Part shown: positions 61,901-64,000 of the stretch, in pieces
Position numbering within the stretch: position 1 is the first letter of the stretch
Layout: each line of letters begins with the position of its first letter
DNA from: Symsagittifera roscoffensis
Taxonomy: Eukaryota > Xenacoelomorpha > Acoela > Convolutidae
Direction: 5' to 3'
NCBI RefSeq assembly: GCF_963678635.1
Contig: NC_087066.1
Location: 828,201-892,200, forward strand
Length of the DNA stretch: 64,000 bases
Position numbers and translations under genes: made by a program
Notes under the pieces: generated by a model
What the model saw: the letters and a program-made list of their open reading frames with translations, nothing else
What the model was told of the DNA's origin: nothing
Database searches by the model: none

Positions 61901-62039
61901 CTTCTTCAAGCATGGCGCAGTGTCCAATCGATCTCACTTTCAACTCTTCTTTCCCTACGTAGATTTGCCCAATTAGGTCTTCATCACATGTTATCATTGT
62001 CTTGGTATAGATGTTGATTCCATCTATGTTTAACATCAC
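58932..62039 (-). CDS. Pol of element R: protease, truncated RT, integrase (RT core and RNase H deleted in frame)
   Basis: 1,035 codons. PR: 'LLDTGAVLSVIP' (DTG 76-78) and 'ILGRDFIRNFDV'. RT fingers to 'YLNSVTVKDAYPM' (about 470), then 'KPFGELSCNSN', which belongs to the RH-IN linker; about 1.94 kb (compare M2 36,756-38,698) is missing with the frame kept. IN: 'SHDQMGHQG' and 'NACLACLQVK' (H2C2, about 628-665), 'VQIDH', 'FQSDNGKAF' and 'TNGLVERQN' (D-D-E at about 690, 748 and 780), and a GPF/Y-like 'KKWRGSFRITEVHQQGRFYRLSTG'. It ends at TGA (58,932) where M2 has Leu, ahead of ORF A. Protease and integrase look intact; reverse transcription is not possible from this copy. Confidence 0.9.
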   Translation of the reverse strand: MMLNIDGINIYTKTMITCDEDLIGQIYVGKEELKVRSIGHCAMLEEDAMHIGTEADVTGHVLDINGKKTQLRGLLDTGAVLSVIPIETWERMGFNKGDLIDSRIRLSAANKGALRVLGRTPIIALNLGERNLWMSFLVVENLDESDQFILGRDFIRNFDVAIDLNNAMFRIRNPDRRYAIKPVNLIMANETKAPVFLSRRVRLKANEAAILGLRMKNFNELSDNKQVCIVPNPNSQSAAVLGRSFSITKSGLCVSVLLNTLDIPITIQRGRKLGYALPVKTRYEMTENSKQNEVVDCPNHRDKICILRRLQKIKGSSGLVKSLKSETDDGLSSCSNFPELPTLDEMQIDKPVLPEIEHLKGKLTDEQLEAIKDVLERNEEVFSKHKADIGCCNFVEHEIELEENAVPHREGARRMTPHKSDACRKEIETLLEYDMIEPSKSPCGVVMAKKKGDQLRFCCDFRYLNSVTVKDAYPMKPFGELSCNSNVRTNLVPEDDMKIVKRIIFVKLSDDIHNPGEMNGQIMALKEHVKARYRLSDLIRAQKNDKLTSNLSKWIQSGIKEKGELEEDSYKILSQFYKEKKDLLYHTADGVVACKRRDEEKILHKHNLIILPQLYQTEVLFRSHDQMGHQGIDKVQQRILHRFYWPGMRKACERWVNACLACLQVKDPRKMKFPLKSVESSEFNEVVQIDHQKICMTESGYNQILVIIDHFTKLAEAVPCQTASAEETCDHLITHWISRYGCPMTFQSDNGKAFVGDLTKELMKRSHIAQVHSTTYHPQTNGLVERQNRTLVNMLRVYCSRYMTDWDKYLPQVVGAYNSTQHSTTGISPFMMLTGRERAMPLTFFYPEYEGKRTSPQAYVKEAIKRQKELNELCRRNTAQAQMRQRKKYDEKILQAKPYEVGQYVWVFQNVIPPKGTKKLLKKWRGSFRITEVHQQGRFYRLSTGRAAHYENLKPHVPSPEDWCLPKDMEGLEYLVVEPACEVNEKGTREKNDGNENLSLDDNEKIEVESEAGSFAEEDWNDPEQDEVPKWMEPD

Positions 62040-62764
62040 CTCGTGTGGACCATAAGCTTCAGTATACCTGTTGTCAACACGTACCGACTTGCTACCCCCC
62101 TTGTGAGTAGTGCTCTCAATGCTCTAGAAGTCGTTTGCGGGCTTATGCCACTCAAATAATCTGCGTACACATCAATGTGCATTATTGTCTGGTCACATGG
62201 TTCGCTCAAGTTTCTCGTAACTTCGTGGCCGCCCACAGTGATTATCGACATTATTCTGGCCCCGATTTTCGATATGCCGAATAGCTTTCCCGTCACCATT
62301 TTCACAGTGTTACAATTTCCAGTCTTTGTCGAGCCCGATGTGACCTCTGATGTTGGCTTCAATCCAGTTAATGCTTCGTTGAAATTGTGTCTTTCAATCT
62401 CTTGTTTTAGTCTTTGCTCTATTTCTTTCGCAGCCAGATCCTGTTTCACTTTGTTAATTGCTTCCGTCGCTGCTTTCTCATAATTTATCTCTAGAGAGTT
62501 CCCGGCTGTGGATTCTATCGCACCATTAACCTGCGTTACCGCTTTTACGGTTTTCGTTGGCAATTCCGTGCTTGGTGCTCCTAAGCTCCTAGATTCAAAC
62601 TCGTTCTGTCTGTTCCGCTGATTCTGCACTGCCGCTAATGCCAACTTATGTTTGGGGTGACTCTGGTCTTTGACCGCTTCCCATAACAATGGGCAATCCA
62701 TTCTGAAGTGTCCTTCTTGGTTACAGAAGAAGCATCTCGCGCCTATCTTGATGATTAAGCCACT
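62036..62764 (-). pseudogene. Gag second zinc knuckle and C-terminal region of R
   Basis: Same frame as the upstream gag, separated by the TAA at 62,765-62,767. Knuckle 2 is intact ('CFFCNQEGHFRMDC', 62,693-62,734). 'EQRLKQEIERHNFNEALTG' and 'NCNTVKMVTGKLFGISKIGARIMSIITVGGHEVTRNLSE' follow. A one-base deletion near 62,095 (in 'RALLTRGVA', next to six C) shifts the frame before the protease. The ancestral gag and pol were therefore in one frame. Confidence 0.82.
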
Positions 62765-64000
62765 TTAGTACTCGTGTTCCTCCACTTGGCTCATGTCTTC
62801 CTCATCCTGTGCGTATCCTAGACTCTTCATGCCTTGTTTGTATGTTGTGCAGTCAGCCACGTGGTGATCCGCCGACCCGCAGTTCGCACATGATCTGCGT
62901 TTGTCCATGTCATCTCTAGGCTTGTACCATGACGACCTCTGAGGTTGGCTTCCCCCTTGCGTGTTCCTGTTTTCTGAATATGAGTGTTTCTTAGGTTTCA
63001 TCAGCATGTATTCTCTTGATTTCTGTCTCATTTCTTCTGGGGTCGGTGCGCTGTCTTTCGACAATGTGTAGTATGTTGCTAACATTGTCCTTAAGTCATC
63101 ACTTTTTACCCCATCAATGAACTTCGAGGCAATGCTAAAGTTCCTTCTGTTTGTCGACTCCTCTGGGTCACTCCTTCTTCTCAAGCTCTCAAGGTCATCT
63201 AGGAATCGATCAATTGACTCATCGTCCCTCTGCCTTCTCTTTTCAAATCGCATCATCGCTTGGTGACCCTTCATGCCTGGCCCGAATCGATTCAGCAATA
63301 TTTCGAAGATTTTGTCTGCGGTATCGCGTTCTTCTTCTTTCTTAGCAACCACGCATTTTAATGCCGTGCCTTCCAAGTTGCTGAGTATGGCTGTGCAAGC
63401 TTGTCTTTCGTTATTCAAGTTATTTTGCTCTAGATGTAATCTCATGACTTCTACCCAAGTGTCAATGCATCTATCGGAGTCGTCTTTGAATTCTTTTGGC
63501 TTCTTGAACGTTTTTCTTGACTTTCCCTCTCTCCTATCGCTCGAGTCAGTGTTCCTCGTGGCGAAGGCCTCTAGAGTCCTGTTCATCATCTCCCAAGTGC
63601 TTGCCCACGTCATGGCATCCGGACCTGCGTTGCTGTTGGCTGTTGAGTCCCCCGGGCCACCCATTGTATTTGATGCTCCATTTTTCATAATTGTTTTAGC
63701 AGCTGTAGGTGCTGTGCTCACCGCATCCCGGGTTGAAGGCAACGGTGTCGATTGCCGTTTGTTTCTTTGTGGTTCCACAAAGTCAACTCTGGTGCCTTGT
63801 GTGCGATCCGCAGCCGGTCTTTCTTGTGAGGTAGAATTTCTCAAGATTGCATCCAGTTTCGCCTGTATTGCATACGAACTTTCGGCCTGATTCCTGTTCA
63901 TTGTGTCCATTCTCTTTTCCAGGCTACCTAACTGACTGTTGACATCATCATATCGGTTTTTCAACTGTTGCATATCTTTTCTGATGTTCTTATCTCGTTC
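62765..64000 (-). CDS. Gag of element R (5' end beyond window, ends at a nonsense codon)
   Basis: Open from the window edge to 62,765. It carries the helical region ('QLGSLEKRMDTMNRNQAESS'), a Ser/Thr/Pro linker, the core 'DDSDRCIDTWVEVMRLHLEQNNLNNERQACTAILSNLEG' split over normal Gag helices, 'ERDTADKIFEILLNRFGPGMKGHQAMMRFEKRRQRDDESIDRFLDDL' type helices, and knuckle 1 'CANCGSADHHVADC' (62,849-62,890). It ends 'QVEEHEY' at a TAA where M2 has Tyr. Probably the capsid precursor; the nonsense codon removes knuckle 2. Confidence 0.85.
   Translation of the reverse strand, partial: ERDKNIRKDMQQLKNRYDDVNSQLGSLEKRMDTMNRNQAESSYAIQAKLDAILRNSTSQERPAADRTQGTRVDFVEPQRNKRQSTPLPSTRDAVSTAPTAAKTIMKNGASNTMGGPGDSTANSNAGPDAMTWASTWEMMNRTLEAFATRNTDSSDRREGKSRKTFKKPKEFKDDSDRCIDTWVEVMRLHLEQNNLNNERQACTAILSNLEGTALKCVVAKKEEERDTADKIFEILLNRFGPGMKGHQAMMRFEKRRQRDDESIDRFLDDLESLRRRSDPEESTNRRNFSIASKFIDGVKSDDLRTMLATYYTLSKDSAPTPEEMRQKSREYMLMKPKKHSYSENRNTQGGSQPQRSSWYKPRDDMDKRRSCANCGSADHHVADCTTYKQGMKSLGYAQDEEDMSQVEEHEY

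Larger units (their letters stand above)
47170..64000 (-). mobile_element. Element R: giant gypsy-type element with complete accessory block, RT/RNase H deleted
   Basis: Minus strand from the right edge: gag (5' end outside window), PR, start of RT fused in frame to the RH-IN linker, IN, acidic tail, TGA, macro-like ORF A, spacer with minisatellite, ORF B, ORF C, ORF D, E1, E2, F, polypurine tract and 3' LTR (48,447-47,170). About 16.8 kb lie in the window. It has few lesions: one nonsense and one frameshift in gag, one nonsense after IN, one indel in ORF B. It is the youngest-looking copy. Loss of the RT core and RNase H makes it non-autonomous. Confidence 0.9.

Overview
The window is eukaryotic and, as far as I can see, made almost entirely of LTR retrotransposons. 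I recognise no host gene, rRNA or tRNA. There are four Ty3/gypsy-type copies, here called L, M1, M2 and R. All are broken, and all come from one lineage whose Gag, protease (PR), reverse transcriptase (RT), RNase H (RH) and integrase (IN) are clearly alignable. The gypsy pol order, CX2CX4HX4C zinc knuckles and TTTTCAG-like acceptor motifs fit a metazoan. I cannot name the phylum from the sequence.

Layout: (1) 1-13,319, minus strand, element L, a second and more diverged subfamily. Its RT-RH-IN block occurs twice in tandem (1-3,735 and 5,223-8,890), fused through the 5' part of an accessory ORF. (2) 13,320-18,226, the leader and LTR mosaic of that subfamily, with a roughly 25-bp minisatellite. 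(3) 18,227 to about 27,250, minus strand, element M1: 3' LTR, a short remnant of the last accessory ORF fused to RT, PR, Gag, minisatellite leader and a truncated 5' LTR. (4) 27,250-27,890, an unassigned spacer. (5) About 27,890-46,567, plus strand, element M2, head-to-head with M1: truncated 5' LTR, a leader with a 1.3-kb tandem duplication, gag, pol, macro-like ORF A and ORFs B, C and D. It is cut in ORF D and joined to the last bases of the LTR. (6) 46,568-47,169, spacer and an LTR scrap. (7) 47,170 to the right edge, minus strand, element R: complete 3' LTR (about 1.28 kb), ORFs F, E2, E1, D, C, B, macro-like ORF A, then PR-IN with RT core and RH deleted, then gag running off the window.

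Taken together, the copies give a layout of about 23 kb that no single copy retains: LTR, primer-binding site, minisatellite leader, gag-PR-RT-RH-long linker-IN-macro domain as one frame, a conserved noncoding spacer with a candidate splice acceptor and a minisatellite, then an accessory block. The block holds ORF B (SGNH/GDSL hydrolase with all catalytic blocks), ORF C (a second, divergent SGNH-like domain, in frame with B), and ORFs D, E1, E2 and F (no recognised family), followed by a polypurine tract and LTR.

This is the main discovery: a giant gypsy-like element carrying a TARG1/OARD1-like macro domain on its Pol and a large hydrolase-bearing accessory region where an envelope gene would normally sit. 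Three copies lack different, complementary parts (R lacks RT/RH, M1 lacks IN to E2, M2 lacks E and F), as expected of deletion derivatives. All domain assignments were made by eye from motifs; none was confirmed by a search.
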